Positions 18,901 to 26,997 of a stretch of 64,000 bases of DNA are shown one piece after another. The stretch is from the NCBI RefSeq assembly GCF_013402795.1, contig NZ_CP058595.1:3822001-3886000 (forward strand). Direction: 5' to 3'. The number at the start of each line of letters is the position of its first letter. Positions within the stretch are counted from its first letter, which is position 1. A model generated the notes under the pieces. The model searched no databases, was not told the origin of the DNA, and saw only the letters and a list, made by a program, of their open reading frames with translations. Origin of the DNA: Costertonia aggregata (GTDB lineage Bacteria > Bacteroidota > Bacteroidia > Flavobacteriales > Flavobacteriaceae). The position numbers were made by a program, and so were the translations under genes.

Positions 18901-20817
18901 ATGCAGTTTAAACATCCAGAACTACTTTGGGCCCTATTTCTTCTACTCATCCCTATATTCATTCATCTTTTTCAATTAAGGCGTTTTAAAAAGACACCGT
19001 TTACAAACGTAAAGTTTCTTAAAAAGGTTGTTTCCAAATCCCGAAAAAGCAGTACACTCAAAAAATGGCTTTTGCTCTTTACCCGACTATTTTTACTGGC
19101 AGCACTAATTGTAGCGTTTGCCCAACCTTTCTTTGCCAAAAATGAAGCGTTAAAGCAGCGCGAAACAGTTATTTACCTGGATAATTCTTTCAGCATGCAG
19201 GCAAAAACCGATGACTTGACCCTCTTGGAAAATGCCAAACAAGAATTACTGGAACATATTCCCGAGAACAGTAAGTTTAGTCTTTTTACCAATGATGGTG
19301 TATTTGAGGGCGTAACGCTGAAAGAAATACAGAACGATCTTTTAGCGATACCCTTTACCCAGAAACAATTGAACTTATCAGAAATTCATCTTAAGGCCAA
19401 TTCGCTTTTGAGCAATGAAGAAAACACGATAAGAGACGTCATATTCATATCTGATTTTCAACAACGTATGGCTCCCTTACCTACCGATACCGTTGCAAGT
19501 TTCAATTCGTATGCAATACCGCTGTTCGCCACTGACAATAAAAACATTGCTATCGATACCGCTTATTTGAGCACCAACAATGCGGCCAATCTTGAATTGT
19601 CCGTAGAACTCAGTAGTTCAGATACCGATGATAATATTCCGGTATCACTTTTTAACGGTAACAAATTAATAGCCAAAACATCGGCTAGCTTTGATACTGG
19701 TAAAAAGACCAAAGTCCTTTTTTCCTTGCCGAGCAAAGAAACCATAAACGGGAAAATAACAATAAACGACAAGCATCTTTTTTATGACAATGCCTTATAC
19801 TTTACCATCAACAAAAAGAAAAAAATAAAGGTAATGGCCATTGGGGAGACAGATACTGATTTTTTAAAACGTATTTATACAAACGATGAGTTTGATTTTT
19901 CAACCTTTTCCCTTAATAGCGTGAACTATGCCGATATAGAAAAACAAAACCTCATTGTTTTGAACGAGTTGAACACTATACCCAATTCTTTACAGGCCAC
20001 ATTAAAGACATTTACCCGTAACGGAGGCAATTTGATCATTATACCACCTGAAAACATTGATATACCCATCTATAATGAGTTTTTGGAACCTTATTTTTCA
20101 ACCGAATTTGTACAGAAAACAACTGTTGAGAAAAATATATCCGGTATAGTGTTTGACCATCCGCTTTTTGAAAATGTATTTGATAAAAAAGTGACCAATT
20201 TTCAGTACCCAACGGTAAACCAATCGTACAGAATAAAGACCACTGCGCCAAAAGCCCTGTCATTTCAAGATGGTCAACCTTTTTTATTAGGTGTTGATGG
20301 TATTTATATTTTTACGGCACCTATACAAAATAACAACTCAAATTTTCAAAGCTCACCGTTGATCGTGCCCACTTTTTATAATATGGGTATCAACAGCTTG
20401 AGATTATCACAGCTTTATGCTCAAATAGGGCCTAACACAGCCGTTGACATACCGGTTACGCTTTCAAAAGACCAAATATTGAAAATTTCAAAGACGGATC
20501 ATGAATTTATACCCAGACAACAGTCCGCAGCCAATAAGGTAAGTTTGTTCTTTGATAAAAACACGGTGCAAGAAGGTATTTATATAATAAAAAACGGAGA
20601 GAATTTGCTTGCCAACATCAGTTTCAACCACAATAGGCAGGAAAGTGAGCTTACTTATTTAAATATGAATGCTGCTGAGAATCAAAGAGATTCAATCGCA
20701 TCGCTTTTTCAGGAAATCCAAAATGAGCAGAATGTAGATGAGCTTTGGAAATGGTTTGTTATTTTAGCGTTGGCTTTTATCGGAATCGAAATATTGCTTC
20801 AAAAATTCCTTCAATGA
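18901..20817 (+). CDS. BatA-domain membrane protein with vWA-like region
   Basis: A 638-residue inner-membrane protein. The N-terminus is the BatA (aerotolerance regulator N-terminal) domain: two transmembrane helices around the hallmark PIFIHLFQLRRFKKTPFTNVKFLKKV and a second helix WLLLFTRLFLLAALIVAFAQPF. A von Willebrand A-like domain follows (VIYLDNSFSMQAK carries a DxSxS-like MIDAS start). A long periplasmic region with a class-I amidotransferase-like fold comes next, and a C-terminal helix (WFVILALAFIGIEILLQKFL) closes it. Function in Bacteroidota is unresolved. It is translationally coupled (ATGA) to the dihydroorotase-like gene, a pairing I recall as conserved in flavobacteria. Confidence 0.92.
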   Translation: MQFKHPELLWALFLLLIPIFIHLFQLRRFKKTPFTNVKFLKKVVSKSRKSSTLKKWLLLFTRLFLLAALIVAFAQPFFAKNEALKQRETVIYLDNSFSMQAKTDDLTLLENAKQELLEHIPENSKFSLFTNDGVFEGVTLKEIQNDLLAIPFTQKQLNLSEIHLKANSLLSNEENTIRDVIFISDFQQRMAPLPTDTVASFNSYAIPLFATDNKNIAIDTAYLSTNNAANLELSVELSSSDTDDNIPVSLFNGNKLIAKTSASFDTGKKTKVLFSLPSKETINGKITINDKHLFYDNALYFTINKKKKIKVMAIGETDTDFLKRIYTNDEFDFSTFSLNSVNYADIEKQNLIVLNELNTIPNSLQATLKTFTRNGGNLIIIPPENIDIPIYNEFLEPYFSTEFVQKTTVEKNISGIVFDHPLFENVFDKKVTNFQYPTVNQSYRIKTTAPKALSFQDGQPFLLGVDGIYIFTAPIQNNNSNFQSSPLIVPTFYNMGINSLRLSQLYAQIGPNTAVDIPVTLSKDQILKISKTDHEFIPRQQSAANKVSLFFDKNTVQEGIYIIKNGENLLANISFNHNRQESELTYLNMNAAENQRDSIASLFQEIQNEQNVDELWKWFVILALAFIGIEILLQKFLQ

Positions 20818-22067
20818 ACGTACTCATAAAATCGGCCAAAATTATAGACGAGCGCTACAGGGATATCCACCTAAAAAAGCGAGATATTCTTGTAAAAAAC
20901 GGGGTTATCGAAAGTATCGGCATCAAACTTGAAGCCCCTTCTAAAACCAAAATAATCGATTTAAAAGATCTATGTGTATCTGTTGGATGGTTTGATAGCA
21001 GTGTCAGTTTTGGTGAGCCAGGTTTTGAAGAGCGAGAAACTATAGCTAACGGTTTATATACGGCAGCAAAAAGCGGTTTTACCGATATTGTGCTAAATCC
21101 CAACACCCATCCGGTACCCGACTGCAGCTCTGATATTTCTTTTTTGAAAAATAAAGCGTATGGCCATGCGGTAGGGCTTCATCCCCTAGGGGCGGTTACG
21201 GTCAAAAGCGAGGGAAAGGACCTAGCGGAACTTTTTGATATGAAAAATACTGGTGCGGTAGGATTTTATGATTACAAGCGTCCGATTGAAAATGCGAACC
21301 TTTTAAAAATCGCCCTGCAGTATGCCCAAGGTTTCAACGGTTTGGTACATTCGTTCCCGTTGGATTTAAAAATTGCGGGAAAAGGTATCGTAAACGAAAG
21401 CACGGTATCTACCAAACTGGGCTTAAAAGGTATTCCCGCATTGGCCGAAGAGCTTCAAATCGCAAGGGACCTATATATTTTGGAATATACGGGTGGGAAG
21501 TTACATATACCCTGTATTTCAACCGCAAATTCGGTAAAACTTGTTTCGGACGCCAAGAAAAAGGGATTGGATGTTAGTTGTAGTGTAGCCGTTCATAATC
21601 TACATTTGTTCGATGATACGTTGGAGGAATTTGACACCAATTATAAATTGTTGCCGCCTTTGAGAGGTAAAAATGATAGCAAAGCCCTTATAAAGGGGTT
21701 GAAAGATGGTACGATAGATTTCGTAACATCTGACCATACGCCAATTGATGTTGAAGGAAAAAGAGTGGAATTTGACAATGCAGATTACGGTAGTATAGGC
21801 CTCGAGAGTGTTTTTGGTATTTTGAACACTTTATTTGACATTGAAGCGGTAATCGGGCTACTGACCAAAGGCAGGGAACGTTACACTCTAGAAACACCGC
21901 AACTAGAAAAGGGAGAAAAAGCCAACCTAACACTTTTTGAGAGTACCAGTGAATATAAATTTACCCCCAAACATATCGATAGCACTTCTAAAAACTCTGC
22001 CGCATTGTATTGTGCCATGAAAGGAAGCGTTTATGGAATAATTTCCAATGGTCAGATAATAATTTAG
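20814..22067 (+). CDS. Dihydroorotase homologue lacking the HxH metal site
   Basis: A 417-residue amidohydrolase-superfamily protein of the dihydroorotase group. The start at 20814 overlaps the BatA-gene stop. Family landmarks are present: KDLCVSVGWFDSSVSFGEPGFEERETIANG at about residues 51-80, NTHPVPD, VHSFP, HIPCIST and TSDHTPID. However, the first metal-binding motif, normally DxHxHxREP, reads DSSVSFGEP (61-69), so both histidines are gone. The later Asp of TSDHTP remains. It is therefore either an inactive (structural or regulatory) PyrC-like subunit or an enzyme with altered metal use. Another pyrC would be expected elsewhere in the genome. Carrying a dihydroorotase name without the caveat would be misleading. 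Confidence 0.88.
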   Translation: MNVLIKSAKIIDERYRDIHLKKRDILVKNGVIESIGIKLEAPSKTKIIDLKDLCVSVGWFDSSVSFGEPGFEERETIANGLYTAAKSGFTDIVLNPNTHPVPDCSSDISFLKNKAYGHAVGLHPLGAVTVKSEGKDLAELFDMKNTGAVGFYDYKRPIENANLLKIALQYAQGFNGLVHSFPLDLKIAGKGIVNESTVSTKLGLKGIPALAEELQIARDLYILEYTGGKLHIPCISTANSVKLVSDAKKKGLDVSCSVAVHNLHLFDDTLEEFDTNYKLLPPLRGKNDSKALIKGLKDGTIDFVTSDHTPIDVEGKRVEFDNADYGSIGLESVFGILNTLFDIEAVIGLLTKGRERYTLETPQLEKGEKANLTLFESTSEYKFTPKHIDSTSKNSAALYCAMKGSVYGIISNGQIII

Positions 22068-22115
22068 CGATTGCCAAGTTATATATAAATTAATCAACCT
22101 TAAAAACTATAAATT

Positions 22116-22436
22116 ATGGATCAAAACACAAAAGAAGAAGGGAAAACAATGGCTATAATCAGTTACATCACTGTAATTGGTCTTATTATTGCGTATTTCA
22201 TGAATAAAGATAAAAATAACGAGTTCGTTAAATTTCACATCGGTCAGTCCCTAAGGGTATTTATTTTAGCGATCGTTATTTCTATTGTAGTAAATATTTT
22301 AGTTTCGGTTACTGGAATCGGTCTCTTAAGCTTTTTATCTTACATACCACTAATCTTAATAATTCTTGGGATTATTAATGCAGTCAATTTAAAAGCAGAG
22401 CCGTTACCTGTAATCGGTACCATTGGCGGTAAGTAA
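22116..22436 (+). CDS. DUF4870-type small membrane protein
   Basis: A 106-residue integral membrane protein of the DUF4870/Tic20-like kind. EGKTMAIISYITVIGLIIAYFMN forms the first helix, the conserved FHIGQSLRVFILAIV the second and FLSYIPLILIILGIINAVN the third, ending in PLPVIGTIGGK. The FxxFHxxQS element is the family marker. The next plus-strand gene (22527) encodes a paralogue of the same size. A terminator separates them, so they are expressed separately. Function unknown. Confidence 0.9.
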   Translation: MDQNTKEEGKTMAIISYITVIGLIIAYFMNKDKNNEFVKFHIGQSLRVFILAIVISIVVNILVSVTGIGLLSFLSYIPLILIILGIINAVNLKAEPLPVIGTIGGK

Positions 22437-22463
22437 ACTTGATTTATATTCTGTAAAATTTAT

Positions 22464-22494
22464 AGAGGCTTTAATTATAGAGCCTCTTTTTTTG
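22464..22494 (+). terminator. Intrinsic terminator between DUF4870 paralogues
   Basis: AGAGGCT (22464-22470) pairs with AGCCTCT (22481-22487) and is followed by seven T. The T-run extends into the -33 element of the next promoter. Confidence 0.88.
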
Positions 22495-22522
22495 TCCAAA
22501 ATTCCGGGTTAGGCTAACTTTG
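22491..22522 (+). promoter_or_regulatory. Promoter of second DUF4870 gene, very short leader
   Basis: TTTG (22491-22494), 20 bases, then TAACTTTG (22515-22522). The ATG follows at 22527, so the transcript would be nearly leaderless. Matches the Bacteroidota consensus exactly in both boxes. Confidence 0.72.
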
Positions 22523-22526
22523 AACT

Positions 22527-22850
22527 ATGGAACAGCAAAAAGAAGGAAAAACTACAGCTATTGTTGCTTATTTTACCATAGTTGGGGCTTTGATTGCCAT
22601 GAGTATGAACGCTGAACCCAAAAACGCTTTTGCCCGTTTTCATACTCGGCAGGCCTTTGGGCTTCACATAATTTTCATTGGTTGTGCCCTATTTTTAAGT
22701 CAATGGTTTAACCAATATGCGTTTTACGGACTTTATATGTTCTATTTTGTGCTTTGGGTGTATGGTTTTTTGGGCGCACTGAGCAATAAAGAGCAGTCCG
22801 TTCCCGTGCTAGGCCCCTATTTTCAGAAATGGTTCACGTTTATCCAGTAA
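22527..22850 (+). CDS. DUF4870-type small membrane protein (paralogue)
   Basis: A 107-residue membrane protein sharing the plan of the preceding gene: EGKTTAIVAYFTIVGALIAMSMN, then ARFHTRQAFGLHIIFIGCALFL with the FHxxQ marker, a third helix YGLYMFYFVLWVYGFLGAL and a C-terminal VPVLGPYFQKWF that parallels LPVIGTIGGK. The two are diverged tandem paralogues. The leader is only about five bases after the -7 box. Function unknown. Confidence 0.88.
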   Translation: MEQQKEGKTTAIVAYFTIVGALIAMSMNAEPKNAFARFHTRQAFGLHIIFIGCALFLSQWFNQYAFYGLYMFYFVLWVYGFLGALSNKEQSVPVLGPYFQKWFTFIQ

Positions 22851-22940
22851 AAAGCGACAAAATGAGAAAACCGGATAAACCGCTAAATTAGCCCAACCTA
22901 TAAACTCAGTAACCTATAAACCTAAAAACCTCTCATCCAA

Positions 22941-23600
22941 ATGACAACGGCTCCCTTATCGCTTGAACATCTTATCAGACCATCTTCATTAAAAAACGGA
23001 AAACCTCCAGTACTTTTTATGTTACACGGTTATGGCAGTAATGAGGAAGACTTGTTCTCGTTTGCGCCCGAGCTACCCGAAGAACTTTGTATAATTTCGG
23101 TAAGGGCCCCTTATCCCTTGCAACCCTTTGGCAATGCATGGTACGCAATACACTTTGATGCCGACCAAGGAAAATGGAGCGATGATGCGCAAGCCATAAA
23201 ATCACGTGAAAAAATTATTGGTTTTATTGATGAAGCCTGTGCCACCTATCATTTAAATGAAGAAAACATTACATTGTTGGGATTTAGCCAAGGAACGATT
23301 TTAAGCTATGCCGTTGCGCTATCCTATCCTGAAAAAATAAGAAACGTTATAGCCCTCAGTGGGTATATCAATGAAAAAATAATATCACTCGAGCATGGCG
23401 AAAAAAAGCTTAGCCATTTAAACGTCTATGCTTCCCACGGTTCAGTAGATCAGGTCATTCCCGTGGAATGGGCTCAAAAAATCCCGGATTTTCTTAAAAA
23501 ACTGAACATACCCCATACCTACGAAGAGTTCCCTACGGGACACGGTGTTGCACCACAAAACTTTTACTCCTTTAAAAAATGGTTGGAAGATAAAATTTAA
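22941..23600 (+). CDS. Alpha/beta-hydrolase, phospholipase/carboxylesterase family
   Basis: A 219-residue cytoplasmic esterase. The oxyanion region is VLFMLHGYGSNEEDLFSFAPEL, the nucleophile elbow is LLGFSQGTILS (Ser at about residue 118), the acid is in HGSVDQVIPVEWAQ and the catalytic His is in FPTGHGVAPQNF. The layout and length fit the abhydrolase_2 family (short-chain carboxylesterases and acyl-protein thioesterase-like enzymes). It stands alone between the DUF4870 genes and a convergent minus-strand gene that begins 9 bases after its stop. Confidence 0.94.
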   Translation: MTTAPLSLEHLIRPSSLKNGKPPVLFMLHGYGSNEEDLFSFAPELPEELCIISVRAPYPLQPFGNAWYAIHFDADQGKWSDDAQAIKSREKIIGFIDEACATYHLNEENITLLGFSQGTILSYAVALSYPEKIRNVIALSGYINEKIISLEHGEKKLSHLNVYASHGSVDQVIPVEWAQKIPDFLKKLNIPHTYEEFPTGHGVAPQNFYSFKKWLEDKI

Positions 23601-23608
23601 TCCATCAT

Positions 23609-24106
23609 TTACTGGCCACTTCGCGTATACAGCAAATTATCCATCAAGGTAAAATCCACACCCAAATCATCTTTGAGTTCATATTTAATGAGTAGCTCAC
23701 CCCAATATTTACCATCTGAAAAGTCCGCAATGATCCATTTATGGTTTAAAATTTTGATTTTGTTTATCTTAAAATCGCTTTGCATGCCTTCATAGGGTAT
23801 CAAAGGGTTATCGCCTTTTTTTTCATTGGTTTCCAACAATTTATCGGCTATATAGCGAGAGGGGTTTTCAATTTTTAAATGGTCGTAATACGCTAGGGCA
23901 TCATCGTTGTTCTCCAAGGAGAAGTATTGCATATCCAATTTTTCCAATTGTACATGTTGAACGGAATCTTTTAGTTGCACGACTTGGGTTTCCATTTTCT
24001 TTAGGCGTTCATCTTTGACCTTCTGCATATTACCATTGCTCACAAAAAGATAGAGTGCAATCAAAGCGGCAAAAATAAATAGGTACAGAAAAATTTTTTG
24101 CTTCAT
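23609..24106 (-). CDS. Membrane-anchored protein of unknown function
   Basis: A 165-residue protein with an N-terminal transmembrane anchor (residues 5-23, FLYLFIFAALIALYLFVS). A heptad-like helical stretch (MQKVKDERLKKMETQVVQLKDSVQHVQLEKLDM) follows, and then a C-terminal globular part (NPLIPYEGMQSDFKINKIKILNHKWIIADFSDGKYWGELLIKY). No known motif. Its ATG overlaps the stop of the MBL hydrolase gene by one base, so it is translated from the same message. Confidence 0.82.
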   Translation of the reverse strand: MKQKIFLYLFIFAALIALYLFVSNGNMQKVKDERLKKMETQVVQLKDSVQHVQLEKLDMQYFSLENNDDALAYYDHLKIENPSRYIADKLLETNEKKGDNPLIPYEGMQSDFKINKIKILNHKWIIADFSDGKYWGELLIKYELKDDLGVDFTLMDNLLYTRSGQ

Positions 24107-24870
24107 TATATATCTACAATTAAGTTATCGTATGCTAAATGTACATTTTCGGGTAATGTAGCCTCAACTTCGTCATGAAAACCCAAGTGGTGGCTAATAT
24201 GGGTAAAATAAGCTTTTTCGGGAGCTACATCCTTTACAAACCCCAAAGCCTCTTCTAAATTAAAATGGGAATGGTGTGCTTCTTGCCTTAGGGCATTCAC
24301 CACTAATACTTTTGTACCCTTTATTTTTTTGATTTCAGTCTTGGAAATTGATTTTACATCGGTCAAATACGTGAAATCATGAATTCTAAAACCAAAAACC
24401 TGTAGCCTATTATGAAATGCTTCAATCGGTTCAACGAACGTGTTCCCGATTTCAAAAGGTGAGTTGTTCTGAATAAGATTGACTTTTACCGCTGGCGCAC
24501 CCGGATACCTGTTTTCATCAGTAAAGATATAATCAAACCGTTTTTTTAAGGCAATCACAACACGTTCATGTGCATAAATGGGAACATCGCCCTGTCTAAA
24601 AAAAAAAGGTCTAATGTCATCCAAACCCGCCACATGGTCCGAATGTTCATGGGTAAATAGGATTCCGTTCAATTTGGTTACCTTATTGGTCAGCATTTGC
24701 TGCCTAAAGTCAGGGCCACAATCAATTACATAATTATAATCGTCCCAACTTACGAGAACCGACACCCGTAGGCGCTTATCTTTTGGGTTTTTACTGAGGC
24801 ATACGGGGTGTTGGCTCCCGATAACGGGAATACCCTGTGAAGTTCCAGTGCCCAAAAAAGTAATTCTCAA
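24106..24870 (-). CDS. PhnP-like MBL-fold metallohydrolase
   Basis: A 254-residue metallo-beta-lactamase-fold hydrolase close to PhnP cyclic phosphodiesterases. It opens with MRITFLGTGTSQGIPVIGSQHPVC and carries the di-metal motif FTHEHSDHVAGLDDIRPFF (THxHxDH at about residues 73-79). Further ligands are in VEPIEAFHNRL, TYLTDVKSIS (Asp) and YFTHISHHLGFH. The Cys after SQHP matches the extra site found in PhnP-type enzymes. Substrate in Bacteroidota is not established. It is co-transcribed with the downstream anchored protein. Confidence 0.93.
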   Translation of the reverse strand: MRITFLGTGTSQGIPVIGSQHPVCLSKNPKDKRLRVSVLVSWDDYNYVIDCGPDFRQQMLTNKVTKLNGILFTHEHSDHVAGLDDIRPFFFRQGDVPIYAHERVVIALKKRFDYIFTDENRYPGAPAVKVNLIQNNSPFEIGNTFVEPIEAFHNRLQVFGFRIHDFTYLTDVKSISKTEIKKIKGTKVLVVNALRQEAHHSHFNLEEALGFVKDVAPEKAYFTHISHHLGFHDEVEATLPENVHLAYDNLIVDI

Positions 24871-24959
24871 CGGTTCGCCTATTTATTTCAAAATTATAAC
24901 TTATTTATTAAAAAGATACGCCAATCTTATTAACTTTGTTTAACATTAAACCATCTAAA

Positions 24960-26420
24960 ATGGCCTCTGTTTTGAGAAAAGAAATTGCTTTTGAAAATAT
25001 CCCTTCCATAAAAGCAAAGACCTTAAGAATAAACCTTAACCCCGATATTTACGGAACGTTTGCAGAAATTGGTGCCGGTCAAGAAACAGCAAGGCACTTT
25101 TTTAGGTCCGGGGGCGCATCGGGCACCATTGCCAAGGCCATGAGTGCCTACGACAAAGACTTTAGCGATGCTATCTACGGTATTGAAAAAGACGGGCGTT
25201 ATGTAACACAACCTAGGCTAAAGCGTATGTTGGCCCATGAAATGCAGTTAATGGAGGAACGCATAAGTCGTGACAAACACCCGGACCGTTTGTTCTTTTC
25301 CTATGCGAATACCGTTGCAACCATAGATTTTTCAAAGCGATACAAAGGCCACGGTTGGATAGGTATCAGGTTTCAGTTGGATACAAAACAGAAAGAGTTT
25401 GATGAAATTGTGCTACACGTACGCTTTAAACAAAATGAGGCACGTTTACAACAAGAAACACTGGGCATTTTAGGGGTAAACCTTATTTATGGGGCTTTTT
25501 ATAAATATCACAAACCTAGAAAACTTTTAAAATACCTATACGATCACATAGATAAGGATACCCTGGAAATCGATATGATCAATTTTTCGGGGCCAAACTT
25601 TAAGGACGTGGACAATAGGTTGATGAGCCTTCAGTTGATACGTAACGATATGACCGATGCTGTCATGTTCGGCCCGGACGGCAACAACCTATTACCGGCA
25701 GCTATTTTATATAAGAAAAATATTTTGGCCTTGCGAGGCAGCTTTAGACCGGTTACCAAAGTAAATATGGATATGTTCCAAAAATCCTACGATATTTTTG
25801 TTCGTGAACAAACGGTAGAGTTGGACAAAACCATCGTGATATTTGAGATTACACTCTCGAATCTTAAAGCATCCGGTGAAATTGATGAGCAGGATTTTAT
25901 GGATAGGGCAGAATTGTTATGTTCTCTAGGCCACACAGTTATGATATCCAAATTTCAAGAATACTTTAAGTTGGTAGAATATTTTCACAACTATACCAAA
26001 GAACGTATTGGCCTAACGATGGGGGTCAATAATTTGGTCGACGTATTTGATGAAAAATACTACCGCCATTTGAGCGGGGGTATTTTGGAAGCCTTTGGAA
26101 AATTATTTTTCAAAGACCTAAAAGTATATCTATATCCCATGAAAAATGCGGAAACGGGACAGGTAATGACCAGTAACAATGTGAAGGTTCACCCACGAAT
26201 GAAAGAATTGTACAAATTCTTTAAATACAATGGCAAGGTGATGGATATTATTGATTATGATCCGGAAATCATGCATATTTTCTCAAGAGAAGTTTTAAAA
26301 AGGATTATGAACGGAGAAGGTGGTTGGGAAGAAATGCTTCCAGAGGGTATTGCCGAAATGATCAAAGAGAAAAACTTATTTACACGAAAACTTTTGAAAG
26401 AAGAAAAAAACAACGCTTAA
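24960..26420 (+). CDS. Conserved Bacteroidota protein of unknown function
   Basis: A 486-residue protein starting at ATG 24960; a TTG 24 bases upstream is not preferred. It begins MASVLRKEIAFENIPSIKAKTLRINLNPDIYGTFAEIGAGQETARHFFR and has no signal peptide or transmembrane segment. Repeated landmarks are GGASGTIAKAMSAYDKDFSDAIYG, FFSYANTVATIDF and MGVNNLVDVFDEKYY. I recall the family in public annotation under conflicting names (TonB-dependent receptor, nicotinate-nucleotide adenylyltransferase). Neither fits: there is no barrel or plug, and no HxGH nucleotidyl-transfer motif. A cytoplasmic enzyme is the simplest reading. TAACTTTG (24931-24938) upstream fits a -7 box. Confidence 0.88.
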   Translation: MASVLRKEIAFENIPSIKAKTLRINLNPDIYGTFAEIGAGQETARHFFRSGGASGTIAKAMSAYDKDFSDAIYGIEKDGRYVTQPRLKRMLAHEMQLMEERISRDKHPDRLFFSYANTVATIDFSKRYKGHGWIGIRFQLDTKQKEFDEIVLHVRFKQNEARLQQETLGILGVNLIYGAFYKYHKPRKLLKYLYDHIDKDTLEIDMINFSGPNFKDVDNRLMSLQLIRNDMTDAVMFGPDGNNLLPAAILYKKNILALRGSFRPVTKVNMDMFQKSYDIFVREQTVELDKTIVIFEITLSNLKASGEIDEQDFMDRAELLCSLGHTVMISKFQEYFKLVEYFHNYTKERIGLTMGVNNLVDVFDEKYYRHLSGGILEAFGKLFFKDLKVYLYPMKNAETGQVMTSNNVKVHPRMKELYKFFKYNGKVMDIIDYDPEIMHIFSREVLKRIMNGEGGWEEMLPEGIAEMIKEKNLFTRKLLKEEKNNA

Positions 26421-26428
26421 TATGAATT

Positions 26429-26459
26429 AAAAAAGCCCTGAAAAATCAGGGCTTTTTTA
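26429..26459. terminator. Bidirectional terminator
   Basis: AAAAAAGCCCTG (loop AAAAA) TCAGGGCTTTTTT between the convergent 24960 gene and bcp. A- and T-runs on the two sides allow function in both directions. Confidence 0.93.
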
Positions 26460-26490
26460 TATCAATTATTTTCAACAAAATTGATGACAC

Positions 26491-26940
26491 CTACAACAAT
26501 TGAGCTGCGTGATCCTTGGTTTTGACTTTTTCGACAACTTTTGAGACTACACCATCCTCGTCAATCACAAAAGTCATTCTATGAATACCATCATACTCGC
26601 GTCCCATAAACTTTTTAGGGCCCCAAACGCCAAATGCATTTATTACGGTATGGTCTTCATCGGCCAATAATGGAAAAGGGAAATCATATTTATTCTTAAA
26701 ATTGGCCTGCTTTTTCTCGGAATCGGCACTAACACCCAGTAGTTCATGTCCCTGAGCTTGCAATTCGCTATAATTATCCCTTAAATTGCATGCTTCAGCA
26801 GTACAACCAGGTGTGTTCGCCTTGGGATAAAAAAAGACAATTAGTTTTTTGCCATTATAATCCGATAGTTTTACGGTGTTGCCATCTTGGTCTTTTGCAG
26901 AAAATGAAGGAACTTTATCACCTACTTTTAATGTATTCAT
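26491..26940 (-). CDS. bcp: Thioredoxin-dependent thiol peroxidase (Bcp/PrxQ)
   Basis: A 149-residue peroxiredoxin of the Bcp/PrxQ class. The peroxidatic Cys is in YPKANTPGCTAEACNLRDNY (about residue 45), and the second Cys five residues later is the resolving Cys of the Cys-x4-Cys type. VGDKVPSFSAKDQDGNTVKLSDYNGKKLIVFFYP is the thioredoxin-fold start. It reduces hydroperoxides using thioredoxin. It is divergent from nth across 57 bases, so a shared oxidative-stress control region is possible. Confidence 0.96.
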   Translation of the reverse strand: MNTLKVGDKVPSFSAKDQDGNTVKLSDYNGKKLIVFFYPKANTPGCTAEACNLRDNYSELQAQGHELLGVSADSEKKQANFKNKYDFPFPLLADEDHTVINAFGVWGPKKFMGREYDGIHRMTFVIDEDGVVSKVVEKVKTKDHAAQLL

Positions 26941-26997
26941 AGTAATTATTTAATTTAAATTAATGTTCAATATTTTGATGATAAAATTAAACAAAAA

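Noticed and set aside
20814-22067. Calling this gene pyrC
   Set aside because: The metal-binding HxH is replaced by DSSVS, so the activity cannot be assumed.
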